DNA of 64,000 bases from Bifidobacterium gallicum DSM 20093 = LMG 11596 (GCF_000741205.1 NZ_JGYW01000003.1:62001-126000), one strand, 5' to 3'. Positions 40,731 through 50,520 are shown, counted from the first letter of the stretch. The notes: a model not told the origin generated them from the sequence alone. Program-made: numbers and translations.

Positions 40731-42200
40731 TCACGTATGCAGCTCATCGCAGCCCTCAATTTTGGCTTGCAACGCATTGAGATGGCCGTCCAAATCATGG
40801 ACCATCAATGCCCGCGCCGCTTTCCTGGCTTGCGCCGGGTCGGGCAGCCGGTTGAGCAGCACGGCCGCCATGTTGTCGGCCATCTGCAGCATCCAGTAAT
40901 CCCAGATTTCGCGTTTCGAGGGAGCCTCACCACGATGTTGCGCATCCTGCATTTCGCAGCGCACCACCATCGACAGCGGCAACGACTGGAATCCGGCCTG
41001 TTCCACAATGCGCCCGTGTTCCGTCATCCAGTTCACCGTGTTCTGGAAGCGCACGCGGTCGCGTCGCTCAAACGCCGTGCGCAGCATTTCGGCATGGAAC
41101 GATCCGATCAACGAGCCGGCCACGTCGTTGAGCAGCACAGGATTTTCCCACGCCTTCATGTTCGGCAGCACCGCGCCGTCCCGCACGCATTGCATGATTT
41201 CGTCCATCTTCATCGTTGGCGTGTTCCACAAGGCTTGGTACGCCTCGATTACGCGTTCAAGGTCGTACAAGTATCGCCGGTCGATCAACTGCATCGTGCG
41301 CGTCCACTCACGTTTCGCTGCGGGCTGGGTTTCTTGTGGTTCTGGTGATTCCTGTGATTGCGACTCAAGCAGGTCATGGTATCGTTGCAGATCCCGTGCG
41401 TACTCAAGGTCCGCCTGCGCGCGCAATTGCAGCAAGTAATCCATCACTTCGCGATGATGCAGTACGGGGGCCGGTCCCATGAAGGCGTTCACATCCGCCG
41501 AGTCGCGCAGCAACGGCCTGCCAATGTCTTGTTGCAACAACAGCATGGATGCCATGTTCACGCTGGGATGATCATCAACCCCCCAGGTCAGGCAACAGTA
41601 TGCGGCCACGCGATACGTTTCATCAGCGAAATCGCGCATCATCGATTCAATGGCGTTGGCTGTGCCGTAGCGTTCAATGCCCGAACCATGCAGCCAACGG
41701 GCCATGCGACGACCCGTGACGGGCCCCAGGATCGGCATCGTCGGTGCGGGTTGTTGCATGACTTGCGCCACTTTGGCATCGTTGATCAGCACGTATAGCC
41801 ATGTGCAGATGTCGTATTGCTCAGTCCACGTCATGACGTGCTGCAACAATGCGTGGCACCATTCCACGAGTGCCGTGTCGGCACAGGCGGCAGCCCAGTC
41901 GAACATGCGTGTCCAATGAGGGCTGCCAAACAACTGCAATGATGTGCGATGCAAATCGGCGTCGATGCACGAATCATCTTCAAGCATGCGGTCAAACGCC
42001 TTGCCGGTCAGTTTGAGCGTGGAGTGGCCATCGAGCCTGCGCTCAACAGCTTCCTCAAACTGGTCGGAGAAGTCGATCAGGGCTTGCACAAAATCATCAT
42101 CACGCATCGCATATCGCAACGCTTTGGGGCGCACGATTGTGTCATCATGCGAGGCGCCATTGTTCGTGGCATCCATGTTCATGTTCATCGAGGCGCTCAT
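40731..42200 (-). CDS. Uncharacterised protein, paralogue of the next gene
   Basis: A 489-residue, soluble-looking, mostly helical protein with no signal peptide or membrane segment. I do not recognise a family. It shares a block with the 690-residue neighbour: WLYVLINDAKVAQVMQQPAPTMPI here against WLYDVLNDANISAMLHQPSANMPI there. Both also end with an L-L-x-R-x-P-D segment followed by an ALM helix. The start is ATG 42200, which overlaps the neighbour's stop as ATGA behind a G-rich site (GGGGGGTGG), so the two are translationally coupled and probably act together. Confidence 0.75.
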   Translation of the reverse strand: MSASMNMNMDATNNGASHDDTIVRPKALRYAMRDDDFVQALIDFSDQFEEAVERRLDGHSTLKLTGKAFDRMLEDDSCIDADLHRTSLQLFGSPHWTRMFDWAAACADTALVEWCHALLQHVMTWTEQYDICTWLYVLINDAKVAQVMQQPAPTMPILGPVTGRRMARWLHGSGIERYGTANAIESMMRDFADETYRVAAYCCLTWGVDDHPSVNMASMLLLQQDIGRPLLRDSADVNAFMGPAPVLHHREVMDYLLQLRAQADLEYARDLQRYHDLLESQSQESPEPQETQPAAKREWTRTMQLIDRRYLYDLERVIEAYQALWNTPTMKMDEIMQCVRDGAVLPNMKAWENPVLLNDVAGSLIGSFHAEMLRTAFERRDRVRFQNTVNWMTEHGRIVEQAGFQSLPLSMVVRCEMQDAQHRGEAPSKREIWDYWMLQMADNMAAVLLNRLPDPAQARKAARALMVHDLDGHLNALQAKIEGCDELHT

Positions 42201-44269
42201 CCGACCACCCCCCAATCCTGTTCCCCATTGCGTTCACGGGCGAACATGCGGTCATGGTTATCCCGTTCGTCGTCATCGTCATCGACGAATGCGACCACGT
42301 CGTATGGCGTTTCCTCGGCTTCGTCAACCGGCCCAAATGGTGCGGACGGTTGCGCTATTGGGGAATGCGCCGCATCGAACGAGTCGCCCGACCGTCCCTT
42401 GACACACATCATCACTGCCGGTTGCGGCAACTGGTTGAGCATATGGTCGAACATGGCATCATCTCCGCGCATCAACGCGACTGCCATATCGCGCAACCAT
42501 GCGCTGTCAGGCATGCGCAGCAACAGCACACCGGCCAGGTCATAGGCCAAATCGCGATACTGTTCGCACAAGGTGTTGCGGAACACCAACCGCGTATCGC
42601 CCGCATGCGCCAACATGGCTTGGGACCGGTGCACCATTGCAGACATCATCTCAAGCAATCCCATGCGTTCCACCATGTCAAGACGAATGCGCAACAAATC
42701 GGCCATCTGCTCGAACGCGACGAGATCATGCTGCTCAAACGCCTGCATGAGCCGTTCTCCCGCACCGGGGCCAAGCAATCGTCCGGCAGTTTCAGCCAGA
42801 TGCACAGGATTCTTCCACAGCGCCTGTTGAGGCTTCGCATTGCGTTCTTCCAATGCCAGCAACAACTCACCAGGATCGTCAACGAACTCATCCCAAAGTT
42901 CACCCAACGCATCCAGCAACCGTTGGCCATCATCCACGAACCGCATGGATTCGCGCATCATACGGTCGGCTATGCCTTGCAACGAATCGCGCGGCGAAAA
43001 ACCGTCCAGTCCCACGGTGCCGTTGATACGCACGTAGTCCAAATCGGCTTCCAGCCGCAATGCACCCACATAGTCGACCACACGGCGGTAGCGCGTATCA
43101 GGGTCGGCACGGCGCCCCACACGTTCATCTTCACGCATCATGGCCATGCCAATATGCGGGTGGCTGGCTAGCATGCATGCCACGTCAAGATGCAGCGTAC
43201 GCAACTCATAAGGAATCGAGTCGTCGCCGCTACCCCAACAGGTCAGCACATAAATGGCCAGGCGATTGCATTCTTCGGCATACCGCCACATGTCTTCGAT
43301 GAGCGCATCCGACGCAACGCCACGCGCAGGCCGCTGCCGGGCACTGTTCAATGTTTGTTTGCGCAGTTGGATTCCGATATCAGCGATGCCCATCGGCCTC
43401 ATGATCGGCATGTTCGCACTCGGCTGGTGCAACATGGCTGAAATGTTGGCATCATTGAGCACATCATAGAGCCATACGCATAACCCGCCAGTGCTCGTCA
43501 TCAATGACGCTTTCGACAAAAACCTGCGCACGAGCGCAATGAGGTTGCGGTCACGCGTCAACGTGGCCAACAGCATCGTATCGACCCAATGCGAAGCGCC
43601 GAACGCGTCGAATCCCAGCCGCATCAGCTGTTCATCGACAAGCCCGGTCTGCACGAGCGCCATGGCGTCAAATCCCCAAGGACGCCGATACCCGACCACC
43701 ACGGGAATCCCTGCGAACTCATCATGCTCAGACTGGCGATCCTCCGGCGCATCATGCGTGGTTTGACCATGGCGCATGTCGGCAGGGCTGCCATCCACAG
43801 GCTGTGCATCATGACTCGCAGGTTCGGATTGCCCTTGGTGGCCTTCCTGATGGACGTCCTGGTGTGCGTTCTGGGGCGTGGCCTGGTGTTTGCCCTGACG
43901 CTTGGCCCGGTGTTTGCCTCCATGCTTGGCTGAGCTCGCACGTCCCGCGCCATGCCGGATACGTTCCAGTTCCTGCAGCAAGCGTTCAGCCTCCCGCCCT
44001 ATCGACTCCTCATCAGCAAGTGGCAGCTGCGTGATTGGACCGAACGCTTCGACTTCCTCAACAGCAGCCGCATGGCGCGCACAATCGGTATGCACGCCGG
44101 CCTCGCGAGCGCCACCCTCGTCAGCCTGCCCATCATCCATGGCGGCATGACGGCCAGTGCGCTGCTCGCACATTTGTGTGCAGAGCACCGCTTCGAACCG
44201 TTGCCGTAACTGGTCGATCAGTACGGCATAGGTTGTGGCTCCGGTTTGCTGCATTGTGGTTTGACTCAT
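42197..44269 (-). CDS. Uncharacterised protein with His/Gln-rich linker, first gene of a paralogue pair
   Basis: A 690-residue cytoplasmic-looking protein of unknown function. The N-terminal part contains a His/Gln/Lys-rich repetitive linker (GKHRAKRQGKHQ ... AHQDVHQEGHQ, about 115-160). From about 195 on, a helical body is homologous to the 489-residue neighbour. The C-terminus has an acidic run (VAFVDDDDDERDN). The start is ATG 44269, with GGGG about 10 nt upstream; the open frame reaches 44536 without other support. No catalytic motif is visible. The pair resembles helical-repeat or effector-type proteins only in general character. Confidence 0.75.
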   Translation of the reverse strand: MSQTTMQQTGATTYAVLIDQLRQRFEAVLCTQMCEQRTGRHAAMDDGQADEGGAREAGVHTDCARHAAAVEEVEAFGPITQLPLADEESIGREAERLLQELERIRHGAGRASSAKHGGKHRAKRQGKHQATPQNAHQDVHQEGHQGQSEPASHDAQPVDGSPADMRHGQTTHDAPEDRQSEHDEFAGIPVVVGYRRPWGFDAMALVQTGLVDEQLMRLGFDAFGASHWVDTMLLATLTRDRNLIALVRRFLSKASLMTSTGGLCVWLYDVLNDANISAMLHQPSANMPIMRPMGIADIGIQLRKQTLNSARQRPARGVASDALIEDMWRYAEECNRLAIYVLTCWGSGDDSIPYELRTLHLDVACMLASHPHIGMAMMREDERVGRRADPDTRYRRVVDYVGALRLEADLDYVRINGTVGLDGFSPRDSLQGIADRMMRESMRFVDDGQRLLDALGELWDEFVDDPGELLLALEERNAKPQQALWKNPVHLAETAGRLLGPGAGERLMQAFEQHDLVAFEQMADLLRIRLDMVERMGLLEMMSAMVHRSQAMLAHAGDTRLVFRNTLCEQYRDLAYDLAGVLLLRMPDSAWLRDMAVALMRGDDAMFDHMLNQLPQPAVMMCVKGRSGDSFDAAHSPIAQPSAPFGPVDEAEETPYDVVAFVDDDDDERDNHDRMFARERNGEQDWGVVG

Positions 44270-44611
44270 GAAAATGGGTCCCCTTCTTCTGTGGTTCTGC
44301 TGTGAACCGTTGTTCTCCTGTTGCGCTGGCTTGACCGACGTGTTCTCCCCCGGCCAATCAAGTCGCACACATCCAGTGCCCAAGCAGGGCCCGGATGCAT
44401 GATTCACTGTGCCGCCAACAGCTGTTACGACCACCTTTACATCGAGGGCGGTTCTGGATAAGTGCACAAATGCATCGGTATCCACAGCCTGTGCACATTT
44501 GCCCGACACATTGCGCCAATAGCCCGTCAACTGCAATCTCGCCGTTGTGCCATATGACTACAGTGGCCTGCAGGACTACCATCTGCCACCTACCGATGAG
44601 GAGAGGCATTC
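44270..44611. promoter_or_regulatory. Divergent gap with paired GTGCAC half-sites
   Basis: 342 bases without a supported gene, between divergent transcription units. GTGCAC palindromes occur at 44462-44467 and 44491-44496, with flanks GTGCACAAATG and CTGTGCACATTTG, as a regulator with two sites might use. TATCCACA at 44480-44487 resembles a DnaA box with one mismatch. Confidence 0.4.
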
Positions 44612-46111
44612 ATGTTTGCATTGAGGAACGCTTGGGCGGCACTGATGCGCCATAAGCTGCGCACACTGCTCGTGGTGCTCGTGTCACTGTTGACCGTGAT
44701 TGGCACCATGGCCAGCGCATCAGTGATCCATCAGGCCAATTACATGGCCACCACCGCTTACGATCAGCAAAAACCGTTTGCACAAATCCGTCCGAACGCA
44801 TCATTGTTGGCCGATCGCGCCGGTGACAACAGTGCATACACCGACCATTATTTGACGTGGGACCAATACACGGAAATCTCGAATCTGCTCAACGCCGCGC
44901 ATGTGCGATTCGGCTATAGCATTTGCGAATCGGTGCCCGTACGCTCCAGCAAGACGTTGCAGCCCGTCATGTCGAACGCCACGAAAGACGCCGACGAGTC
45001 CAAGACGGGCGGCGATTTCACATTGCAGTCGTTCTACACGGCTGAAGCCAAGCAGCTCAACGAATGGGGTCCGTACACGATTGTGTCTGGCCAGGATGTG
45101 TCGTTCAATGCGCAAACCGACCTGACCGCGCGTGACGCGATCATTTCCGAATCATTGGCCAACAAGAACCATCTCAAGGTGGGCGACAAGTTCACAATCG
45201 GCAACCCGACCGATACCAAAACCACTTATGAATACACGGTCAGCGGCATTTACCGGTATACGGGCGAGCCATTGGACGGATCAATCGCGGCCAACGGCAC
45301 CGATGCCACATTCGCCAAAGACGACCGTGAGAACGTGATTTACACGTCGTATTACACGTTCGCCGTCACAGGCCTCGATGTGACGGGCACGAAGGGCTGG
45401 GCCAAGCCTGATTTGAATATCGTGTTCACGTTGGACTCCCCGAAGACGTTTGAAGCGCTCAAGAAAGCGATCGCCGATTCCAAGTTCGCTAAGGATTACA
45501 CGGTCAGCTCCCCCACGCTGGACGCGTATCAGCAGTCCCATGCGGGGCTTGATGCCGTACGCCAGAACATGGTGATCATGCTCGTGTGCACGCTGAGCAT
45601 TGGCGGCGCGTTGCTGTTGCTGTTCACGCTGTTGGGTTGCGTGCCGCGCCGCGAGGAAATCGGCAATGCGCTGCTGGTGGGTGTGACGCGCGTGCAACTG
45701 GGTTGGCAGTTCATGCTCGAAGTGTTCCTGCCGATGTTCCTCGGCGCGTTCATTGGCTGGATTATTGGCGTGTTCGCGTCCGACCCGCTCGGCAACGCGA
45801 TCAGCTCCACACAGCTCGTGCAGATTACGGGCGCGATCAAGGGCAATACGGCATGGATTGGCGCGCTCGCGATTCTCGTGTTCATGATCATAGCGGCCGT
45901 GCGCGTCGCCTGCTTCCCGAAGATGGCGTTGTTCACGTCGCCTTACGCGCCCGACCCCAACAGCATCGAGCGTGCAGGCATGCAAGTGCCGGCAACCCAG
46001 GCTGCATTTGCCGAACAGCATGACCAGCAGTTGGATACACACATCGACGACCGCAACCACGTTGACGGCAACATTGACGACCCTGACCAGAACGACCCAC
46101 AGGAGCAGTGA
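44612..46111 (+). CDS. FtsX/MacB-like ABC transporter permease
   Basis: A 499-residue membrane protein. The N-terminal FALRNAWAALMRHKLRTLLVVLVSLLTVIGTMA is the usual FtsX-family first helix, followed by a large external domain (about 40-320), then three helices (about 322-345, 370-395, 410-440) around GCVPRREEIGNALLVGVTRVQLGWQF, the conserved FtsX coupling region. The C-terminal 50 residues are acidic. GAGGAGAGG precedes the ATG. Its stop overlaps the ribosome site of the next gene, encoding an ABC protein, so they form one unit. Confidence 0.88.
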   Translation: MFALRNAWAALMRHKLRTLLVVLVSLLTVIGTMASASVIHQANYMATTAYDQQKPFAQIRPNASLLADRAGDNSAYTDHYLTWDQYTEISNLLNAAHVRFGYSICESVPVRSSKTLQPVMSNATKDADESKTGGDFTLQSFYTAEAKQLNEWGPYTIVSGQDVSFNAQTDLTARDAIISESLANKNHLKVGDKFTIGNPTDTKTTYEYTVSGIYRYTGEPLDGSIAANGTDATFAKDDRENVIYTSYYTFAVTGLDVTGTKGWAKPDLNIVFTLDSPKTFEALKKAIADSKFAKDYTVSSPTLDAYQQSHAGLDAVRQNMVIMLVCTLSIGGALLLLFTLLGCVPRREEIGNALLVGVTRVQLGWQFMLEVFLPMFLGAFIGWIIGVFASDPLGNAISSTQLVQITGAIKGNTAWIGALAILVFMIIAAVRVACFPKMALFTSPYAPDPNSIERAGMQVPATQAAFAEQHDQQLDTHIDDRNHVDGNIDDPDQNDPQEQ

Positions 46112-46113
46112 CG

Positions 46114-47295
46114 ATGACTGAACCACAGCATAACGACGACACGTTCGAGCCGGCTCCCGAGTCGAAGGTGCCCGACAGCATCCAATTCGCCGTGGATTAC
46201 GACGATGATCTGCTTGAAAGCGAACTGTATGCCGACGATCTGGCCAACAATGATCCATCAGCGTTCGTCGACGCCATGGAAGCGGCCGAGGTGCTCGAGC
46301 AAGCCGACCATCGCGAACACGAGGTCCAAGATGCCCAGGGAACCCAAGGCTCCAAGCCAGCCAACGAAGACCAAGCAGCCAAGCATTCGTCAGCGCAAGC
46401 AACCTCCGCTGACACCGCCAGCACCAGCACCGCCAACGCAGTAGACACAGCTGCTGCATCTGATACAGCTGACACATCCTCTGCTGCCGATGCCGCCGCT
46501 TCCGCCAGTCCAGCCACAACCCGAGCAACCACCGCAACCCCCGCGCCCACCGCATCAGGCACCACGTCCACGCGCGTCAGCGCGCGTCTCGACCACGAGC
46601 TGCATGAGAGTGACGACGCGGCCGCGGACGCCGTGTTCAAGGCCTATCCGACCTACCAGTTCTCGCATGTCAGCGTCGAGCATGACCACGAGCGCGTCCT
46701 TGATGACGTGTCGTTCGCCTGCCAGGCCGGCACGGCCACGGCGCTGCTCGTAAGCGCCGACAAGCCCGATCAGCATGCGATGCTGCTGGCCGTGATGTCC
46801 GGCATCGTCTACCCAACTCAGGGCGATGTGATGGTGCGCAGCCAAAACATTGGCCACATGCTGCCCCATGAGGTACGCGGCCACCATCTGGGATTGATGC
46901 TGCAACAGTTCTCGCTGCGTTCTGACTTGGATGCCGAACACAACCTGATCTATGCGATGCAAGCCTCGCAACGCAACTTCCTCAAGCCGCTGCCGATTCT
47001 CGCCCAGGAAGCGCTCGCCCAGGTCGGCTTTGAGCAGGGCGGCCGCGCCACTGCCGTCGGCAAGCTTGACGTGATGGCCCAGCATCGCGTCGCGTTGGCG
47101 CGTGCGCTGTGCCGCGAGCCCGACGTGCTGATCGCCGACGAGCCCACGGCCACGCTCGACGCGTCCGACGCGGCCTCGTTCCTGCAACTGCTGACCAAGC
47201 AGGTCGGTGAAGGCAACAAGCAGCGCGCCGTGATCGTCGTCACAAGCGACCCGCAAGTGGCCTCCCAAGTCGGCAACGTCATCTCAATCGACTGA
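46114..47295 (+). CDS. ABC-type ATPase homologue lacking the P-loop
   Basis: A 393-residue partner of the FtsX-like permease. The first 165 residues are acidic and then Ala/Thr/Ser-rich. The remainder has the LolD/MacB fold: FSHVSVEHDHERVLDDVSFACQAG, Q-loop MLQQFSLRSDLDAEHNL, Walker B DVLIADEPTATLD and switch region VVTSD. The Walker A position reads LLVSADKPDQHAMLL instead of GxSGxGKST, and the signature is LDVMAQHRVALARAL instead of LSGGQxQR. Without the P-loop Lys, ATP hydrolysis is not expected. The start is ATG 46114 with AGGAG 8 nt upstream. It could be a regulatory pseudo-ATPase. Confidence 0.85.
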   Translation: MTEPQHNDDTFEPAPESKVPDSIQFAVDYDDDLLESELYADDLANNDPSAFVDAMEAAEVLEQADHREHEVQDAQGTQGSKPANEDQAAKHSSAQATSADTASTSTANAVDTAAASDTADTSSAADAAASASPATTRATTATPAPTASGTTSTRVSARLDHELHESDDAAADAVFKAYPTYQFSHVSVEHDHERVLDDVSFACQAGTATALLVSADKPDQHAMLLAVMSGIVYPTQGDVMVRSQNIGHMLPHEVRGHHLGLMLQQFSLRSDLDAEHNLIYAMQASQRNFLKPLPILAQEALAQVGFEQGGRATAVGKLDVMAQHRVALARALCREPDVLIADEPTATLDASDAASFLQLLTKQVGEGNKQRAVIVVTSDPQVASQVGNVISID

Positions 47296-47325
47296 GCCGC
47301 CAGTTTCAGCCACCAATTACAGCGA

Positions 47326-47354
47326 GAGGGCCTTGGGAACTTCCCAAGGCCCTC
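47326..47354 (+). terminator. Terminator of the FtsX/pseudo-ATPase unit
   Basis: 13-bp perfect arms (GAGGGCCTTGGGA and its complement) with a 3-nt loop, followed by ATTG. The T-tract is weak. Confidence 0.7.
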
Positions 47355-47361
47355 ATTGCAT

Positions 47362-47427
47362 CGCCAGTCACTGTTCAGCGCCAGTCACTGTTCAGCGCCA
47401 GTCACAGTTCAGCGCAAGTCACTGCAC
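47362..47427. repeat. 17-bp tandem repeat, nearly four copies
   Basis: Copies of CGCCAGTCACTGTTCAG start at 47362, 47379, 47396 (one change) and 47413 (partial). It is non-coding, between the terminator and the convergent HD-domain gene. Confidence 0.85.
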
Positions 47428-47476
47428 AACACCATCCGCTGCTCACACCCCCGCTTCACGCTGCACCGCCGGCCGC

Positions 47477-48289
47477 TCATTTGATTTGCATGCCGTACTG
47501 CTCGGCCAACGCCGCAATATCAGGCTCGCCATATTTGCGCACGAGTTCAAGCCACTCGCGTTTGTTATCCTCGCCCCAGCGCGCGGCTTTGCGTGCGTAT
47601 GATTCGGCCGTCAGGAAGCGTGGCGGCACCGACTTGCTGTGGTATTTATCGGCCACCATCACAACTTCCTGCTCAAGGTTCATCGGCACGTAGTCGGCTG
47701 GCGGAATCGGCAGGTGCTGCCGCTCGACTTCATCCATCGTCAGGCCCACGCCCGTATGGTTGCGCGCGTACTGCGCAATCGACTCGTCAAAGCCCGCGGC
47801 GCGCAGCAGATCGTAGCCGATTACGCCGTGCTGCACGTAGTTCGGCCCGTCAAACTGCAGCGGCTCGCCATTCGTGCCGTCGTTGACAATCAGTTTGTAG
47901 ACGCCAATGTCGTGCAGCAGCGCGCCGAGTACGGGCATGCGCGCGTCAATATAGCGCGGCGGCACCATGCCGCCCGTCACGCCGTCCGTCGCCGGAACGG
48001 TGAACACTTGCGTTTCGTCCGTTTCGATGATGGTTGATTTCTGCTCGTCTTCGCGTGGCTCAACCATGCTCTCGCCCGCCAACGTCGCGTAATCGCCCGT
48101 GCGTTCAATCGCATCATTGGGCAAGGTACAGCGGCGCATGAACAATGCGTTCTGGCGGTGAATCAGTCGCGCCGTAATATCGGCAACAATCTTGCAGTGT
48201 GTAAATACCAGATCAAAAGCGGCCTCAGAAGGCGCCAGCTCATGATGCAGCCGTTCAATATCGGCCACGGTGGGAATCGTATCGGTCAT
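47477..48289 (-). CDS. HD-domain phosphohydrolase family protein
   Basis: A soluble 270-residue protein. Metal-binding HD motifs are visible: an early His in LVFTHCKIVADI, then LGALLHDIGVYKL (His-Asp), VQHGVIGYDLLRAAG and ARNHTGVGLT, with a later Asp in VVMVADKYHSK. This is the order found in HD-superfamily hydrolases that act on nucleotides or phosphates; the substrate is unknown. The start is M at 48289 with AGGA 8 nt upstream. It lies on the minus strand after kup, separated by a parS-like site. Confidence 0.8.
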   Translation of the reverse strand: MTDTIPTVADIERLHHELAPSEAAFDLVFTHCKIVADITARLIHRQNALFMRRCTLPNDAIERTGDYATLAGESMVEPREDEQKSTIIETDETQVFTVPATDGVTGGMVPPRYIDARMPVLGALLHDIGVYKLIVNDGTNGEPLQFDGPNYVQHGVIGYDLLRAAGFDESIAQYARNHTGVGLTMDEVERQHLPIPPADYVPMNLEQEVVMVADKYHSKSVPPRFLTAESYARKAARWGEDNKREWLELVRKYGEPDIAALAEQYGMQIK

Positions 48290-48326
48290 ATCAACCATCC
48301 TAGAACGGTTGAGACAATGCTGGCTT

Positions 48327-48342
48327 TGATTCACGTGAAACG
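48327..48342. other. Second parS-like site
   Basis: TGATTCACGTGAAACG matches the parS consensus TGTTTCACGTGAAACA at 14 of 16 positions (differences at positions 3 and 16). It lies in the gap between kup and the HD-domain gene. Confidence 0.55.
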
Positions 48343-48378
48343 AGTATTGTCAAACGGGCGTGGCACGCGCGGACAACG

Positions 48379-50520
48379 TTACTGAATGCGGCGCAAACGC
48401 TGGGGAGGAGTCGTTGTCAGGAACAACGGCTGCACCTCGATCAGCGGATTGTACGGGGCCAAACCGAACCATTTGACTGGAGAACCGGCGACGTGACGGA
48501 TCGCGTACTTCATCTCCAAAGCCCACGCACCGCGCGTCGAAACCTTCGACTCCGGCATCAGTGCCTTATGAATCAGCACGTATTTGATCGGACCAACGTC
48601 CGGATCCGAATCCACTTTCGGATACACGGTCTTCTGCATTGGCAGATCGTGCGTCTTGATCAGGTCGTGCATGATCTGGCGGATGTAAGCCGGCACGCAC
48701 TGCTGCATTTTGAAACCGAGCGTGATGCGCACACGGAACATGTAATCGGTGCCGAAATTTTCAACCTCATACTCGCGCGTATACGGTTCGTCGGATGTGG
48801 TCACACACACGCTCCACCAGGCGCGCGCACGCTTGGGATGGTCGGCGAAAATCGAGAAGAACACGTCCGTGTCGATGCGACCCAAATCAGGATCCGACGT
48901 CAAATAGACGATGTTGTCGGCAAAATACGGGATCGAATCGTCGTCATGCAAGCGTTGCAGCACAGGCAGGCAATCTTCGGGACGCATGTGACGGCGTTGC
49001 GCGCGCTCAATTTTCGTGCCCTCGTTCCACACATACATGATGCCGAGAATCACAATCATCAGCAGCATCGTGAACCAGCCGCCATGCAGGAACTTGGCCA
49101 TCGACGCAAGGAAGAACATGACCATGATTGTGGGGAACAATACGCCAAACAGCACGGCGGACACGCGGTTGATATGCCACAAATGCACGGTCACCAAAAT
49201 CGACGTCATGATCATCGTGATCGTCAATGCCAAGCCATACGCGGCCGCGATGTGTTCGGAATCATGGAACAGCAACATGACGCCGATCGTGGCCACACAC
49301 AGCACGCCATTGACCACAGGAATGTAAATCTGGCCGCGCGTGCGCGCCGGATAACGCACTTGCAGATGCGGCATCCAGTTGAGTCTCGTCGCCTCGGACA
49401 CAATCGTGAACGCGCCGGAAATCAACGCCTGCGACGCGATGATGCCGGCCAACACGGCGAGCAGCACGGCAATGAAACGCATGGTGGGATGCATCATCTC
49501 AAAGAACGGGTTCGGCACGGTCGTCACATACGACGGATTCTCCTCATTGTGGATCATCCATGCGCCTTGGCCGAAATAGCACAGCACAAGGCACACGTTG
49601 ACAAACGGCCAAGTCGCGTAAATGTTGGCGCGGCCCACATGGCCCATATCGGAATAGAGCGCTTCAGCACCCGTGATCGACAGGAACACAGTGCCCATCA
49701 GCGCGATGCCCGCATGGTTGTTGCCGCTGAACAGGAACATCACGCCATACGCCGGGTTCAACGCACGCAGCACGCTCCAATCGTTGGCCAAATTGATCGC
49801 GCCTTCCACGCCGATGAACAGGAACCAGACCAGCACGACCGAGCCGAACACTTTGCCAATACGTTCCACGCCATGCGACTGGATTGAGAACAGCACGAGC
49901 AGCACCACGATCGTGATCATCAGCGTCAGATCTTTGTTCTCGGTAAACACGCCTTCCAACGCGGGCAGAGTGCGCAAACCTTCCACAGCGGACGAAATCG
50001 ACATGGCCGGAGTCAGCATCGAATCAGCCAGGAACGCCGATCCGCCGATCATGGCAGGAATCACGAGCCATACGCCATATTTGCGCAACAGTGAATACAG
50101 TGCGAAGATGCCGCCTCCACCATTGTTGTCGACGCGCATGCAAATCAGCACGTATTCAATCGTTGTGATCAGCGTGATCGTCCAGAAAATCAATGACATC
50201 ATGCCGATGACGGCTTCGGAGTCAGCGTTTGGCAGACCGCCTTGCCCCGAAAGGAACGTCTGGCACACGTAGAGCGGTGACGTGCCAATGTCGCCATAGA
50301 CCACGCCGAGCGCCACGAGCGCCATCGCCGCCGTGACTTTGCGGTTGCTTGACATGCGCGGTCGCCCCGGGCCAGAGACGGCAGTTGCGCCGGATGCGCC
50401 TTGGGTTGCAGCGGCAGATTGGGGATTGGCTGAAGTATTGGATTCCCCTGGAGTGGGCAGATTGCGACCAGCTTGCCGAGGCAAGGCATCGCCATTGGCC
50501 ACCTGTGACGGTTGCGACAT
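48379..50520 (-). CDS. kup: KUP family potassium uptake transporter
   Basis: Membrane K+/H+ symporter of 713 residues. After a 70-residue hydrophilic extension the first helix has ALVALGVVYGDIGTSPLYV, the KUP signature, and GGGGIFALYSLLRKYG follows; 12 helices are predicted, then the cytoplasmic C-terminal domain (GTKIERAQRRHMRPEDCLPVL onward). E. coli Kup is 622 residues; the extra length is at the N-terminus. The start is M at 50520 with AAAGG 7 nt upstream. An IS200/IS605-type element lies directly upstream and may affect its promoter. Confidence 0.95.
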   Translation of the reverse strand: MSQPSQVANGDALPRQAGRNLPTPGESNTSANPQSAAATQGASGATAVSGPGRPRMSSNRKVTAAMALVALGVVYGDIGTSPLYVCQTFLSGQGGLPNADSEAVIGMMSLIFWTITLITTIEYVLICMRVDNNGGGGIFALYSLLRKYGVWLVIPAMIGGSAFLADSMLTPAMSISSAVEGLRTLPALEGVFTENKDLTLMITIVVLLVLFSIQSHGVERIGKVFGSVVLVWFLFIGVEGAINLANDWSVLRALNPAYGVMFLFSGNNHAGIALMGTVFLSITGAEALYSDMGHVGRANIYATWPFVNVCLVLCYFGQGAWMIHNEENPSYVTTVPNPFFEMMHPTMRFIAVLLAVLAGIIASQALISGAFTIVSEATRLNWMPHLQVRYPARTRGQIYIPVVNGVLCVATIGVMLLFHDSEHIAAAYGLALTITMIMTSILVTVHLWHINRVSAVLFGVLFPTIMVMFFLASMAKFLHGGWFTMLLMIVILGIMYVWNEGTKIERAQRRHMRPEDCLPVLQRLHDDDSIPYFADNIVYLTSDPDLGRIDTDVFFSIFADHPKRARAWWSVCVTTSDEPYTREYEVENFGTDYMFRVRITLGFKMQQCVPAYIRQIMHDLIKTHDLPMQKTVYPKVDSDPDVGPIKYVLIHKALMPESKVSTRGAWALEMKYAIRHVAGSPVKWFGLAPYNPLIEVQPLFLTTTPPQRLRRIQ

